Source: Renibacterium sp.
GTDB lineage: Bacteria; Actinomycetota; Actinomycetes; Actinomycetales; Micrococcaceae
DNA length: 64,000 bases
Assembly: GCA_017419405.1 (NCBI GenBank)
Contig: JAFOLH010000009.1
Coordinates: 1-64,000, forward strand
Direction: 5' to 3'
Part shown: positions 1 to 9,265 of the stretch, in pieces
Numbering within the stretch: the first letter of the stretch is position 1
Layout of the letters: every line of letters starts with the position of its first letter
Program-made: the position numbers and the translations under genes
The notes under the pieces: model-generated
Seen by the model: the letters and a program-made list of their open reading frames with translations, nothing else
Told to the model about the DNA's origin: nothing
The model's database searches: none

Positions 1-1
1 C

Positions 2-1066
2 TGGCAAAAAAACTGCCTCGGATCCGAACAAACCAAAGACGGCGCCTACGCCACCCGCCTCGACGACATCAACCCCTGGATCCAAAACACCATCAACCAA
101 GGCCGCAAAATCACCGGCCTCGACAACAACGCCTTCATCGAACTCAAAGAATTCAACACCAACAGCGTCTGCGTCACGGTGAAAGACCGCTCCGGAACCG
201 CCGGGGCCAGCACGCAAACCGAGCAATGCGGCGATCCGGCATCGAAAGCCGGCAAAGACGCCTGGCTGGCCAAAAAGTGGGAACTCGTTGAAACCGCTCC
301 GAACAGCAATATCTTCGCGCTTCGGAACTTCATCTCCGACAAGTGCCTGGTAGCCGGCGGAGAAGGCCAGCCCATGGGCCAGCAGGATTGCCAGCTGAGC
401 AACGCGAGCAACCAATGGCAGTTCTTCGCCGTTGAAAACAATCAACTCCAAGTACGCAGCGTCGCCAACGGCTTGTTCTTGACCAACAACGGCGACAAAC
501 AAGCAGTCACCGTGGCCAAAAACACTGCCGGGCTGAAACAACGCTGGGCCTTCAACGCAGTCGGCAAAGCCCTCTACAACATCGCTCCGGCGAACACCTA
601 CGTTTCAATCGAAAATCCAGGCACTCCGGGGCGAGTCATCCGACACGCCGATTGGTTGGGTTGGTCTCATCTCGTCAACGGAAATTCCCCCCTCCAAACC
701 CGCCAAGACGCCACCTGGAAAATCATCCCCGGACTGGCCAATGACCGGTGCTACAGCTTCGAATCGATTAACTTTCCCGGAAACTATCTGTACTCGGGCG
801 GAAGCAGCGCGCGAACCGGCCTCGCCGCAATCGCCGGAAAGGACACCAAAGACTTCACTTGGTGCGCCGAAGAAGCCAAAGCCGGCAACCAGACCATTAC
901 CTTCGCCAAATACTCCGACCGCTTCCGCGTCCTGCGCATGAACGGCAACGAACTCTACCAAGGCGCGCTCTTCCCCGCCGGCATCCCGAAGGCCGACGAT
1001 GAATACCGGATCACCGAAGACACAGCGTGGAAACTTCGCGATCCGCTGGCAACTCCGGCCCCCTAA
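2..1066 (+). CDS. Secreted-type carbohydrate-binding protein, C-terminal part (ricin-B-like plus AbfB-like domain), 5' truncated by the window edge
   Basis: The frame is open from base 2 without a convincing start, so the N-terminus lies outside the window. Two carbohydrate-binding-like parts are visible. The first, roughly bases 290-530, is beta-trefoil-like with a QW-type motif (CQLSNASNQWQF). The second, roughly bases 600-1000, has the AbfB pattern: VSIENPG..., a WKIIPGL stretch, then a repeat SFESINFPGNYLYSGG. The upstream part (GLDNNAFIELKEF) is not one I recognise. A lectin or glycan-binding role is inferred from the domains only; the catalytic part, if any, is missing. It ends just before a strong terminator, so it is the last gene of its unit. 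Confidence 0.6.
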   Translation, partial: WQKNCLGSEQTKDGAYATRLDDINPWIQNTINQGRKITGLDNNAFIELKEFNTNSVCVTVKDRSGTAGASTQTEQCGDPASKAGKDAWLAKKWELVETAPNSNIFALRNFISDKCLVAGGEGQPMGQQDCQLSNASNQWQFFAVENNQLQVRSVANGLFLTNNGDKQAVTVAKNTAGLKQRWAFNAVGKALYNIAPANTYVSIENPGTPGRVIRHADWLGWSHLVNGNSPLQTRQDATWKIIPGLANDRCYSFESINFPGNYLYSGGSSARTGLAAIAGKDTKDFTWCAEEAKAGNQTITFAKYSDRFRVLRMNGNELYQGALFPAGIPKADDEYRITEDTAWKLRDPLATPAP

Positions 1067-1099
1067 CAACCGGCACACGCAACAACACTGAATAACCAA

Positions 1100-1131
1100 C
1101 TGTGGGGCCCGGCTTCTGCCGGGCCCCACAG
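1100..1131 (+). terminator. Strong Rho-independent-type hairpin
   Basis: A perfect 14-bp stem (1100-1113 with 1118-1131) closes over a TTCT loop. It lies 34 bp after the lectin gene stop and before the thiolase gene. There is no long T tract, as is common for actinobacterial terminators. Confidence 0.8.
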
Positions 1132-1250
1132 TCGTCCCCGCTAGCCCCGCAACAAATACCCACGGGAACAACCACGCACTACACTCGGTTTAACACTTTG
1201 AGTTACTGGACGTTAACCGAATCCGGTTAACCGAGGCGAAGGAATCCAGC

Positions 1251-2441
1251 ATGAGCAACCCCGACGACGTGGTCATCCTCGGCGGAGCACGCACCCCGCT
1301 CGGCAAATTGAAGGGAGCCTTGGCCGGCTTCCAGGCCGTGGACCTGGGCGGCTTCGCGATCAAAGGCGCCCTGGACAATGCCAAAGTCAGCCCGGACGAC
1401 GTCGACGCCGTGATCATGGGCCATGTGGTCCAGGCCGGTTGCGGCCAGAACCCGGCCCGGCAGTCCGCAATCAAGGCGGGCATCGGCTGGAACACCCCGA
1501 CGGTCACGATCAACAAAGTCTGCCTTTCCGGCCTGGCCGCGGTCACCGATGCGGCCCGGCTGCTGCGCAGCGGCGAAGCGTCCATCGTGGTCGCCGGCGG
1601 CCAGGAATCGATGACCAACGCCCCGCACATCCTGCCCGGCTCGCGCAACGGCTGGAACTACGGCAACTTCACCGCGATCGACTCGGTGGCGCACGACGGG
1701 CTGACCGACGCGTTCGACGGCGAATCGATGGGCGCTTCGACGGAACGCAAGAACACCGAACTCGGCATCGGCCGCACCGAGCAGGACGAAGTGGCGGCCG
1801 CCTCGCACCAACGCGCCGCCAAAGCGCAGGAAGCCGGCGTCTTCGACGAAGAAATCGTGCCGGTCAGCGTACCCCAGCGCAAAGGCGATCCGCTCCTGGT
1901 CAGCCAGGACGAAGGCGTCCGGGCCAACACCACGGTCGAAACGCTCAGCGGCCTGCGCCCGGCTTTCGCCAAAGACGGCACGATCACCGCGGGCAACTCC
2001 TCCCCGTTGTCCGACGGAGCGGCGGCGCTGGTGCTGACCACCCGGGCCAAAGCCGAAGAACTCGGCCTGTCCTGGATCGCGATCGTCGGCAAACCCGGTC
2101 AAGTCGCCGGTCCGGACACTTCACTGCACTCCCAGCCGTCCAACGCGATCAAGCAAGCGCTGGGCCGTGCCGGCTGGACCGCGGCGGACCTCGACTTCAT
2201 CGAGATCAACGAGGCGTTCGGTTCGGTGGCGGTGCAATCGCTCAAGGACCTCGATTACCCGCTGGAAAAGACCAACATCCACGGCGGCGCGATCGCCGTC
2301 GGGCACCCGATCGGGGCTTCCGGCGCCCGGCTGGCGCTGCACGCAGCGCTGGAGCTGAACCGGCGCGGCGGCGGCAAAGCCGCGGTTTCGCTCTGCGGCG
2401 GCGGCGGCCAGGGCGAGGCCCTGCTGCTGTACACCGACTGA
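1251..2441 (+). CDS. Thiolase (acetyl-CoA C-acyltransferase)
   Basis: Degradative or biosynthetic thiolase, 396 aa, the usual length. It catalyses reversible condensation or cleavage of acyl-CoA and acetyl-CoA. All three active-site motifs are present: nucleophile Cys91 in NKVCLSGL, His352 in GGAIAVGHPIGASG, and Cys382 in SLCGGGGQGEA. The ATG is preceded by AAGGAA. Its stop overlaps the next gene start by one base (TGATG), so the YbaK-like deacylase is translationally coupled to it. Substrate chain length cannot be read from the sequence. The family call is secure; acetyl-CoA acetyltransferase (AtoB-like) is the likeliest specific function. Confidence 0.93.
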   Translation: MSNPDDVVILGGARTPLGKLKGALAGFQAVDLGGFAIKGALDNAKVSPDDVDAVIMGHVVQAGCGQNPARQSAIKAGIGWNTPTVTINKVCLSGLAAVTDAARLLRSGEASIVVAGGQESMTNAPHILPGSRNGWNYGNFTAIDSVAHDGLTDAFDGESMGASTERKNTELGIGRTEQDEVAAASHQRAAKAQEAGVFDEEIVPVSVPQRKGDPLLVSQDEGVRANTTVETLSGLRPAFAKDGTITAGNSSPLSDGAAALVLTTRAKAEELGLSWIAIVGKPGQVAGPDTSLHSQPSNAIKQALGRAGWTAADLDFIEINEAFGSVAVQSLKDLDYPLEKTNIHGGAIAVGHPIGASGARLALHAALELNRRGGGKAAVSLCGGGGQGEALLLYTD

Positions 2442-2908
2442 TGAGCGCGGAACGTTTCCTCGAGGGCGCGCGCAACCGCGGCCTCGAGGTGCAGGTCGTG
2501 GAACGGGCGGCCGCCGGCAGCCTGGCGGAAGCTGCGCAGATCTTGGGCATCCAAGCTGCGGACATCGTGAAATCGCTGGTAGTCAAACACAAAGACGGCA
2601 CGTTCTTGTTTGCCTTGATCCCGGGCGACCGGCAGATTTCCTGGCCCAAGTTGCGCGAGTTGATCGGCGTGAACAAGCTCTCCATGCCTTCGGCAGAGGC
2701 GGCCTTGGCGGCCACCGGATACGAACGCGGCACGATCACGCCGGTCGGGGCCGACGGCGACTGGCCGGTGTATGCGGACGAATCGATCCGCGGCAAACGG
2801 ATCTCCATGGGCGCCGGGGCGCACGGCCGCAGCGCGTTCCTGGATGCCGACTCGCTGATCGCGGCCTACCGGGCCACCGTGGCGGATATCAGCGAACCGC
2901 TCGGCTGA
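2441..2908 (+). CDS. YbaK/EbsC-family aminoacyl-tRNA deacylase
   Basis: 155 aa, a complete YbaK/ProX-like editing domain. Family members hydrolyse mischarged tRNA, typically Cys-tRNA(Pro) or Ala-tRNA(Pro). The conserved lysine is in the segment DIVKSLVVKHKDG, followed by FALIPGDRQISWPKLR and the late GADGDWPVYADESI...ISMGAGAHGR stretch typical of the family. The ATG at 2441 overlaps the thiolase stop, which fixes the start; a much longer upstream reading frame is only the thiolase shadow. It converges on the lipoprotein gene with a 2-bp gap. Confidence 0.85.
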   Translation: MSAERFLEGARNRGLEVQVVERAAAGSLAEAAQILGIQAADIVKSLVVKHKDGTFLFALIPGDRQISWPKLRELIGVNKLSMPSAEAALAATGYERGTITPVGADGDWPVYADESIRGKRISMGAGAHGRSAFLDADSLIAAYRATVADISEPLG

Positions 2909-2910
2909 GC

Positions 2911-3408
2911 TCAGAGCTCCAGCGTCACACCGGCCGCAGTGCAGGCGCCCATCGCTTTGAGCACCGCGTCGGTGACCGCCTTTTCCTTGTCGCTGGGCGC
3001 CGACTCACCGCCGGCGTCTGCCCGGGCATAGGCCAAGTCCGACAATGCGTTCAGCGGCCCGGCCACCTCGGCAGGCGAGCGCCCGCCCTGATCGATCATC
3101 TTGGCGCCGAGCAACAACCAGTTCGTATTCGCCGCGGTTTTGAGCCCGTCCCGGTATTCGACGAAGCCTGCGTTGAACGCCTGGCAAGCAGCTTTCGCGT
3201 CCAGCGGCGGGGCGGTACCGGCCGCGGTCCCGCCCGGGGGCAAACTCAACGTCGCTTGGCCGCCGTCGGCCGGCGCCGGAGAGCTGCCCGCCGACGACTC
3301 CGCAGGCGGCGCTTGGCCGCCGCATCCGCTCAGCGCCACCGCGCCGGCGACGGCGATTCCGGCCCAGGCAAATCGGGAAACTCTGGAACCACGGTCAAAA
3401 CCAAACAC
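2911..3408 (-). CDS. Putative lipoprotein of unknown function
   Basis: 165 aa with a basic N-terminus, a hydrophobic segment (AGIAVAGAVAL) and the lipobox LSGC at about residue 29, followed by a Gly/Pro/Ser-rich linker. It should be exported and lipid-anchored on the outer face of the membrane. The mature part (about residues 60-165) has paired cysteines (AKAACQAF and AMGACTAAG) and no domain I recognise. The start is GTG with GGAG just upstream. It stands alone on the minus strand, convergent with the deacylase gene. Confidence 0.7.
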   Translation of the reverse strand: MFGFDRGSRVSRFAWAGIAVAGAVALSGCGGQAPPAESSAGSSPAPADGGQATLSLPPGGTAAGTAPPLDAKAACQAFNAGFVEYRDGLKTAANTNWLLLGAKMIDQGGRSPAEVAGPLNALSDLAYARADAGGESAPSDKEKAVTDAVLKAMGACTAAGVTLEL

Positions 3409-3492
3409 GGAAACTCCACTCTGCGACGACGACGAGCTAACGCTATCAAGCTGAAACTGGATTTTCCCTGACAGTCCGCGGAACCCGGCAGC

Positions 3493-6400
3493 TCAACTCC
3501 TGCGGAACCTCAGGGTCAGCAGCTGGAAGGGGCGCAGTTCGAGCCGGACTCCGTCCGCCGTGCCACGTACCGCCTTCGGCTGGATCGGGCGCTCCAGCAA
3601 ATCGGTCTCCTGGACCTCGAGGTATTCGAAGTCCGCACGCAGTGTTGCCGCAGCCCGTCCGCCGCCGGCCTCATAGATCCGGGCCACCAGGTCGCCGCTG
3701 CGGTCTTCGGCGAGTTTCACCGAGGCGATCACGACGGCGTCGTGGTCCACTGCGAGCAGCGGTCCGACCCCCTGCGCTCCGTGCAGGACCCGTTCCGGCA
3801 GGTTGATCGCATAACCGGCCGCCACCGCATCCACCACGGAGGCACCCGGGACCAAGGCGTAATCGAGCACGTGCCGGCCCTGGTCGGTTCCCGGGTCCGG
3901 GAACCGCGGCGCCCGCAACACCGAGAGCCGCACCGTGGTGCCGGCTGCTGCGTCCGCGCTGGACCGGGCCGAACTGGAGACATCGTGGCCGTAAGTCGCG
4001 CTGTTCACCACCGCCACGCCGTAGCCCGGTTCTTCCACCTGAACCCAGCGGTGCGCGCAGATCTCGAACTTCGCGGCGTCCCAGGACGTATTGGCGTGCG
4101 TCGGGCGATGCACATGGCCGAACTGGATCTCCGCCGAACTGCGCTCGGCCTGGACGTCCAAAGGGAAGGAAAGTTTCAGGAACTTCTCCTTCTCGTGCCA
4201 GTCGACACTGACCTTCAAATCCACTTGCCCGGCCCCGGAACGCAAGCTGACCAGTTCTTCGAGCGTCGAGTCGCCGAAGCTGCGTTTGATCAACAAGGTC
4301 TCGGCGTCGACCTGCTCGATCGAATCAGCTGCGCTCAGGTCGACCGCGGTGTTCCGGTAGAACGAATCCACGTCCCAGGCATCCCAATCGTTCGGGAAGT
4401 CCGGGTGCAGCTGGAACAGGTTTCCCGGACCGGCCAGCACTTCGCGGTTCTGCCGAACGTCGTAGACGGATTCGAACAAGCCATCGGCCCCGATGACCAC
4501 CCGGAGCCGGTCGTTCTCCAGCAGCCAGCCATCGCCGTCCTCGGACGATTCGGCCAGCCGGCTGAGCACGGTCCGCCCGGCGGGTTCGACGGCGGCCACC
4601 TCCCCGGCGGCCAACGCCCCGAAGGCGGGCACACCGCTGCGCCGGTGCGGCGCGGCATTGAACCTGATCTCGGTGTCACCGGCGCCGACGAGTGCCTGCT
4701 GCGCCTCGGCGATGATCGCTGCCAACTCCGCTGCGAGCACCGCGTAGCGCTCTGCGGCCTCGCGGTGCACCCAGGCGATCGAGGTGCCGGGCAGGATGTC
4801 GTGGAATTGCAGCAGCAGGACCTCTTTCCAGATCCGCTCCAAATCCGCGTAGGGATATGCCGTGCCCAGGCGCACCGCAGCCGTCGCACTCCACAGTTCG
4901 GCTTCGTGCAGCAAATGCTCGCTGCGCCGGTTGCCCTGCTTGTTCTTCGCCTGCGTGGTGAAGGTCCCCCGGTGGAACTCCAGGTAGAGCTCCCCCGCCC
5001 AGACCGGACGCTCGGGGTATTCGGCCTCGGCGGCCCGGAAGAAATCCGCCGGACGCTGCATGGAAAGCCTCGGAGCGCCTTCGAGATCCGCATTCCGGGA
5101 GACCCGGGCCAGCATCTCCCGGGTGGGCCCGCCACCGCCATCGCCCCAGCCGAAGGGCGCCAAGGACATGCTGGCTGCGCCCTTTTCCTGGAAGTTCCGC
5201 GCCGCGTGCGCCAGTTGCCCGCCGGAGAGGTCCGAACTGTAAGTGTCCACTGAAGGGAAATGCGTGAATACCCGGCTGCCGTCGATGCCTTCCCAATCGA
5301 AGGTGTGGTGCGGGAACTTGTTCACCGTGTTCCAGGAGATCTTCTGGGTCAGGAACCATTTGATCCCGGCCGCTTTGACGATCTGCGGCAGCGATGCCGA
5401 ATAGCCGAAGGTGTCCGGCAGCCAGGCTTCTTCGGTCTCCACGCCGAACTCTTCCAGGAAGAACCGCTTGCCGTAGAGGAACTGCCGGGCCATTGCTTCG
5501 CTGCCGGGCATATTGGTGTCCGATTCCACCCACATGCCGCCCACCGGGATGAACCGGCCTTGCCGGACGTATTCGCGGACCCGGTCGAACACGTCCGGCC
5601 GGTGGTCTTTGAGCCAGGCCAACTGCTGCGCCTGGCTCATCGCGAAGAGGAAGTCCGGGTACTGGTCCATCAGGTTGACCACGTTGGCCGTGGTCCGGCC
5701 CACTTTGCGGACGGTCTCGCGCAACGGCCAGAGCCAGGCGGAATCGATGTGCGCGTGGCCGATCGCCGCGATCCGGTGCGCGCTGGCCGAGGCCGGGCTC
5801 GCCAGCACCTCGCGCAATTCGGCGCGTGCCGCAGCAGCCGTGCGGTGCACATCCTGCAGGTCGACGGCATCGAGCGAACGTTCGATCGCGCGCAGGATCC
5901 GGAACCGCCGGGCGTCGGATTCGGCGAGTTCGCGGCTCAGTTCGTTGAGCGTCTCCAAATCCTGGCAGAGTTCCCAGAGCTCGGCGTCGAAGCGGTTGAT
6001 GTCGGCCCGGCTCAGCCGGTACAGGGGTTCCCGGCTGGAGGTCAGCTTGTCACCGATGAAGGTCGGCATGTACCCGTCCGGACCCGCGATCCGGGGGTTC
6101 GCCGCGGCTTCGACGTACACTTCGAACCGGCCGCCCGGGGCTGTCCTGTCGTCCACCGGAATCCACTGGTTTTTCGGGTTCAGCCCTTTCAGCACCGTGC
6201 CATCCGGCAAGTAGACCATGCCTTCGGCGTGGAACCCGGGGTCGATGTCGCCGAAGCCGAGGTTGAAGATCGCCTCCAGGGCTTGGTCCTGCAGCTCGGC
6301 CGGAATCTCGGCCCGCAAACGGAACCAGCTGGTGGCCCAGGCCGGCCCCCAGGACTCGCCGAGCGCGGTCGGCTGGTACACCTGCGCCAAGGCCTCCGCG

Positions 6401-6558
6401 GGCGCCACCGGCTCGCCGTGCTCCCCGTCGATCAGGCCGCCGTCGACGTGCCACACCGCGATCTCCAAGGGCACCGCAGGGGTATGGATTTCCCGGCGCA
6501 GCCGTTCCCGCAGGGCCCGGGAGACCCGGTCTTCAATCAGTTTCTGGTCGCTGTGCAT
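3493..6558 (-). CDS. Alpha-mannosidase, glycoside hydrolase family 38
   Basis: 1021 aa, full length for bacterial GH38 enzymes, which remove alpha-linked mannose from oligosaccharides with retention and use a bound metal ion. An N-terminal beta domain precedes the catalytic domain. The metal-binding motif is GHAHIDSAWLWP with His268, His270 and Asp272; the nucleophile is Asp382 in WLPDTFGYSAS. The central helical part and large C-terminal beta-sandwich are intact, with no signal peptide, so it acts in the cytoplasm on imported glycans. It follows the GH5 gene by 39 bp on the same strand, in one operon, close to the sugar importer and the GH85 endoglycosidase. This points to trimming of high-mannose N-glycan arms. 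Confidence 0.93.
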   Translation of the reverse strand: MHSDQKLIEDRVSRALRERLRREIHTPAVPLEIAVWHVDGGLIDGEHGEPVAPAEALAQVYQPTALGESWGPAWATSWFRLRAEIPAELQDQALEAIFNLGFGDIDPGFHAEGMVYLPDGTVLKGLNPKNQWIPVDDRTAPGGRFEVYVEAAANPRIAGPDGYMPTFIGDKLTSSREPLYRLSRADINRFDAELWELCQDLETLNELSRELAESDARRFRILRAIERSLDAVDLQDVHRTAAAARAELREVLASPASASAHRIAAIGHAHIDSAWLWPLRETVRKVGRTTANVVNLMDQYPDFLFAMSQAQQLAWLKDHRPDVFDRVREYVRQGRFIPVGGMWVESDTNMPGSEAMARQFLYGKRFFLEEFGVETEEAWLPDTFGYSASLPQIVKAAGIKWFLTQKISWNTVNKFPHHTFDWEGIDGSRVFTHFPSVDTYSSDLSGGQLAHAARNFQEKGAASMSLAPFGWGDGGGGPTREMLARVSRNADLEGAPRLSMQRPADFFRAAEAEYPERPVWAGELYLEFHRGTFTTQAKNKQGNRRSEHLLHEAELWSATAAVRLGTAYPYADLERIWKEVLLLQFHDILPGTSIAWVHREAAERYAVLAAELAAIIAEAQQALVGAGDTEIRFNAAPHRRSGVPAFGALAAGEVAAVEPAGRTVLSRLAESSEDGDGWLLENDRLRVVIGADGLFESVYDVRQNREVLAGPGNLFQLHPDFPNDWDAWDVDSFYRNTAVDLSAADSIEQVDAETLLIKRSFGDSTLEELVSLRSGAGQVDLKVSVDWHEKEKFLKLSFPLDVQAERSSAEIQFGHVHRPTHANTSWDAAKFEICAHRWVQVEEPGYGVAVVNSATYGHDVSSSARSSADAAAGTTVRLSVLRAPRFPDPGTDQGRHVLDYALVPGASVVDAVAAGYAINLPERVLHGAQGVGPLLAVDHDAVVIASVKLAEDRSGDLVARIYEAGGGRAAATLRADFEYLEVQETDLLERPIQPKAVRGTADGVRLELRPFQLLTLRFRRS

Positions 6559-6597
6559 GGCGCGTCCTCAAGGGGTTTCAGGTTCGTCGGTGACGGA

Positions 6598-7890
6598 TCA
6601 ACGGATCGGCAGGTGCGCCGAGCTGACGTCGCTGGGCTGCACGACGGCGGTGATGCCGCGTGCCTCCAGCTGGCTTTGGTCGTGGGCTTGCGAAGCCAGC
6701 AGTACGGTCGGCCGTTCCCCGGCGATCGCCAAGGACATCCAAGCGTCGAAGAACTCGCCGCCGGGCGCGCAGGTGCCGCGTCCCGGGGCTTCCGGCTCCG
6801 GGCCGACGTCGAGCAACAGGGCGGTGCGGCGCGGCGCCGGGGCCGGCGCCGTGGCACTCCGTTGGATGGCCGCGGCGAATGCCGAGCCTTCGGGTTTCAG
6901 CCGCTGGTCGTTGCCCAGGAGGCCCAAGGTGTATTCGAGCGAGGGGAAGTCCAGCAGTTCGCCCGAAACATCGTGCGAACACCACCAGGTGACGCCCCAC
7001 AGGCCTTCGCAGTCCAGCGCGTATTCGAGCGCACGAGTGCTGAACTCGGCCGCGTCCTGGGCCCCGACGTGCGGTGCCGGAGCACCGATTTCCTGCAGCC
7101 AGATGGCGCGTCCCGGGTCGACCGCCCAGCCCCGGGCCACCTCGATCAGGTATTCGGCCAGCCGGAAGCTCTGTTGGCTCATTCCGCCGTAACGTTGCGC
7201 GGTGCCGTTGAAGATCCATGAATGCACGGTGCTCATGGCGCCGTTCCGGGCAGTTCCGGCAGGGGTGAACGGGTGCCTGCCGTCGAAGAACGCGCTGTCG
7301 TACTCCGAGTGGCAGTGCGCCAGGCCAGGTGCACCTGCCTCGCACGCCTCGAGCATGGTCCGCAGCCAGTGGTCCGCTTCCGGCACCGTCGCCGGGTTGC
7401 GCTCCGGATGGATGGCGGAAGCGAATTGGCTGAACTCGTTGCCCAAGCTCATGCCCAGCACATTGGGTTCCGCCGAAATCGCGCTCGCCAATTCACGCAG
7501 ATAGCGGCTCTGCCCCTCGATGACGTCAGGATCGGTGAAAAGGTTCCGGCCATGCCAGGTCTTCACCCAGGCGGGCAGGAAGTCGAAGCTGGACAGGTGT
7601 CCCTGCAGCGCATCCACTGAGCAATCCAGACCGCGTTCCCCGGCAGCCTGGATCATGGCAAGCAGCTGCGCCACCGCACGCGGGCGGATCAGGCCGCGGT
7701 TCGGTTGGAAATAGGGCCACACCGCGAAAAGCCGCACGTGGTCCAGGCCGAGCTCCGCGAGCGCGTCGAAATCCCGACGCACTTCGTCAAGGTCGAAGTC
7801 GAGCCAGTGGTGGAACCAGCCCTGCGTGGGTGTGTAGTTGACCCCGAACCGCGGTCTCGCAACAGCCCGGGGGCTGACCGGAGCCTGCAT
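6598..7890 (-). CDS. Glycoside hydrolase family 5, probably GH5_18-type beta-mannosidase
   Basis: 430 aa with a TIM-barrel GH5 pattern. The acid/base is Glu152 in MSLGNEFSQF and the nucleophile Glu267 in IWLQEIGAP. The N-terminus FGVNYTPTQGWFHHWLDF and the length resemble the GH5_18 beta-mannosidases of bifidobacteria that split the Man-beta-1,4-GlcNAc core of N-glycans; I assign the subfamily by resemblance and context, not by search. There is no signal peptide, so it should act inside the cell. It is first in the operon with the GH38 alpha-mannosidase and has an operator-like site about 93 bp upstream of its ATG. An exo-beta-mannanase activity is the alternative. Confidence 0.8.
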   Translation of the reverse strand: MQAPVSPRAVARPRFGVNYTPTQGWFHHWLDFDLDEVRRDFDALAELGLDHVRLFAVWPYFQPNRGLIRPRAVAQLLAMIQAAGERGLDCSVDALQGHLSSFDFLPAWVKTWHGRNLFTDPDVIEGQSRYLRELASAISAEPNVLGMSLGNEFSQFASAIHPERNPATVPEADHWLRTMLEACEAGAPGLAHCHSEYDSAFFDGRHPFTPAGTARNGAMSTVHSWIFNGTAQRYGGMSQQSFRLAEYLIEVARGWAVDPGRAIWLQEIGAPAPHVGAQDAAEFSTRALEYALDCEGLWGVTWWCSHDVSGELLDFPSLEYTLGLLGNDQRLKPEGSAFAAAIQRSATAPAPAPRRTALLLDVGPEPEAPGRGTCAPGGEFFDAWMSLAIAGERPTVLLASQAHDQSQLEARGITAVVQPSDVSSAHLPIR

Positions 7891-7982
7891 GCGGCCCTCC
7901 TCTGTACTGAGCCCCGAACGGAGCAGATTTTTTTGATTGGACGGTTTTGCCGGGCTGGATTTTTACGGTCGGAAAATCGAAC

Positions 7983-7995
7983 TAATCCGTTTTAG
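7983..7995 (-). promoter_or_regulatory. Candidate LacI-family operator upstream of the GH5-GH38 operon
   Basis: The sequence TAATCCGTTTTAG matches TAAACCGTTATAG (read on the opposite strand at 9304-9316, before the ABC importer genes) at 11 of 13 positions. Both are pseudo-palindromes centred on CG, the usual form of LacI-family sites. The LacI gene lies between them. Confidence 0.55.
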
Positions 7996-8108
7996 CACAC
8001 GATCGTGAGCCGCGCCACATCCCCTGGGCAAGTTGCCGGCCCGCCGACGGCGCGGGCACCGCCCCGGTTCCGCAACGTTACGGCCCCGTCCGAACCCGGA
8101 TCCGGCGG

Positions 8109-9161
8109 CTAGCGCGGTACTGCCCCGGTGCTCGCGCGCACTTGCAGCACCGGCGTCGGCAATTGCAGATTCCGCGCGGCTCCGGCCGGCATCGGCTCTT
8201 GCAACGATTCGAGCAGCAAGCGGGCCACCCGGTGGCCGAAATCGAAGGTGTCCCGGCTCAATGCCGTGATCGCCGGGTGGGTCAGGCTGGTCAACAACGA
8301 GTCGTCGAAGGAGACCACGGAGAGTTCCGCGGGCACCGAAATGTTCATTTCCATGGCCACCGACAGCCCGGCGAGCGCCATCACATCGTTGTCGAAAATG
8401 ATCGCCGTCGGCCGCTGCGCAGCCGCCAGCAACCTGCGGGTGGCCGAGGCCCCTTGCTGATCGCTGAAGTCGGTCACCACCGAAAGGAGCTCGTCGAGCC
8501 CCAAGCGCTGCCGGGCGGCATCGAGGGCTTCGGTGCGCCGCTTGCTGTGCAGGAACTCCGGCACGCCGCCGACGTGCGCGATCCGCCGGTGCCCGAGTGC
8601 GGCCAGGTAGTCCACGATCGAAGTCATCGCCTCCCAGTCGTCCGCCCAGGCCGTGGGGATTTCGCCGGGCGCACCGGGCCCGCCCACCATGACCGCCGGC
8701 ATGCCGAGCGAATTGATCACCTCGATCCTCGGATCGACGTCGCGCCGATCCACCAGGATCACGCCGTCGACTCGGTGTTCCCGCCACCAACGGCGGTAGA
8801 TTTCGATTTCCGCTTCCAGATTCTCCACGATCTGCATCTGCACCGCGAAGCCGCGTTCGGACAACGCCGCCTGGATTCCGGAGGTCAATTCGGCGAAGAA
8901 CGGCTCGATACCCAGGGTTTTCGCCGGACGCGCGATCACCAGGCCGATCACCGACGTCCCGGCACCGCTCAGCGCCCGGGCAGCACTGTTGGGACCCCAG
9001 TCGAGCTCTTCGGCGACCGCCAGCACCCGCTGCCGCGTGGCCTCGCTGACCCCCGGCTTGCCGTTGAGCGCGAACGAGACCGCACCCTTGGACACCCCGA
9101 CGCGCTGGGCGATGTCTTCGATCCGGGCGCGGGGAGCGCCGCTGCTGCTCTTCTTCGGCAT
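8109..9161 (-). CDS. LacI-family transcriptional regulator of the glycan locus
   Basis: 350 aa. The N-terminal helix-turn-helix reads IEDIAQRVGVSKGAVSFALNG with the hinge helix NSAARALSG, followed by a periplasmic-binding-like sugar-sensing domain (VIGLVIARP to the C-terminus). The start is the ATG at 9161, with AGAGAGG about 8 bp upstream, rather than an in-frame GTG 12 codons earlier. It is divergent from the importer genes and upstream of the GH5-GH38 operon. It probably represses both units until an imported sugar, perhaps a manno-oligosaccharide, releases it. The ligand is not visible in the sequence. Confidence 0.88.
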   Translation of the reverse strand: MPKKSSSGAPRARIEDIAQRVGVSKGAVSFALNGKPGVSEATRQRVLAVAEELDWGPNSAARALSGAGTSVIGLVIARPAKTLGIEPFFAELTSGIQAALSERGFAVQMQIVENLEAEIEIYRRWWREHRVDGVILVDRRDVDPRIEVINSLGMPAVMVGGPGAPGEIPTAWADDWEAMTSIVDYLAALGHRRIAHVGGVPEFLHSKRRTEALDAARQRLGLDELLSVVTDFSDQQGASATRRLLAAAQRPTAIIFDNDVMALAGLSVAMEMNISVPAELSVVSFDDSLLTSLTHPAITALSRDTFDFGHRVARLLLESLQEPMPAGAARNLQLPTPVLQVRASTGAVPR

Positions 9162-9231
9162 TGCCGCCTCTCTTTCGGTCCCGGCAGGCCTCTGCACCGC
9201 TGCGGGAACTCCGCACCCAGCCTATCGAGCA

Positions 9232-9241
9232 AAACCGGTTT
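9232..9241. promoter_or_regulatory. Perfect palindrome in the lacI-type/importer divergent region
   Basis: AAACCGGTTT is a perfect 10-bp palindrome, 70 bp upstream of the LacI-family start and 25 bp before the TTGACA element of the importer promoter. It could be an autoregulatory operator. It differs from the CCGTT motif shared by the two outer sites. Confidence 0.35.
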
Positions 9242-9265
9242 CGTGACCGGCATCACAAAACTACC

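Noticed and set aside
1439..2440. Long reading frame upstream of and in frame with the YbaK-like gene
   Set aside because: It is Arg-rich shadow sequence on the thiolase gene; the real start is the ATG at 2441.
3742..7221. Several long plus-strand frames opposite the mannosidase and GH5 genes
   Set aside because: They mirror high-GC third-codon positions of real minus-strand genes and have no domain or RBS.
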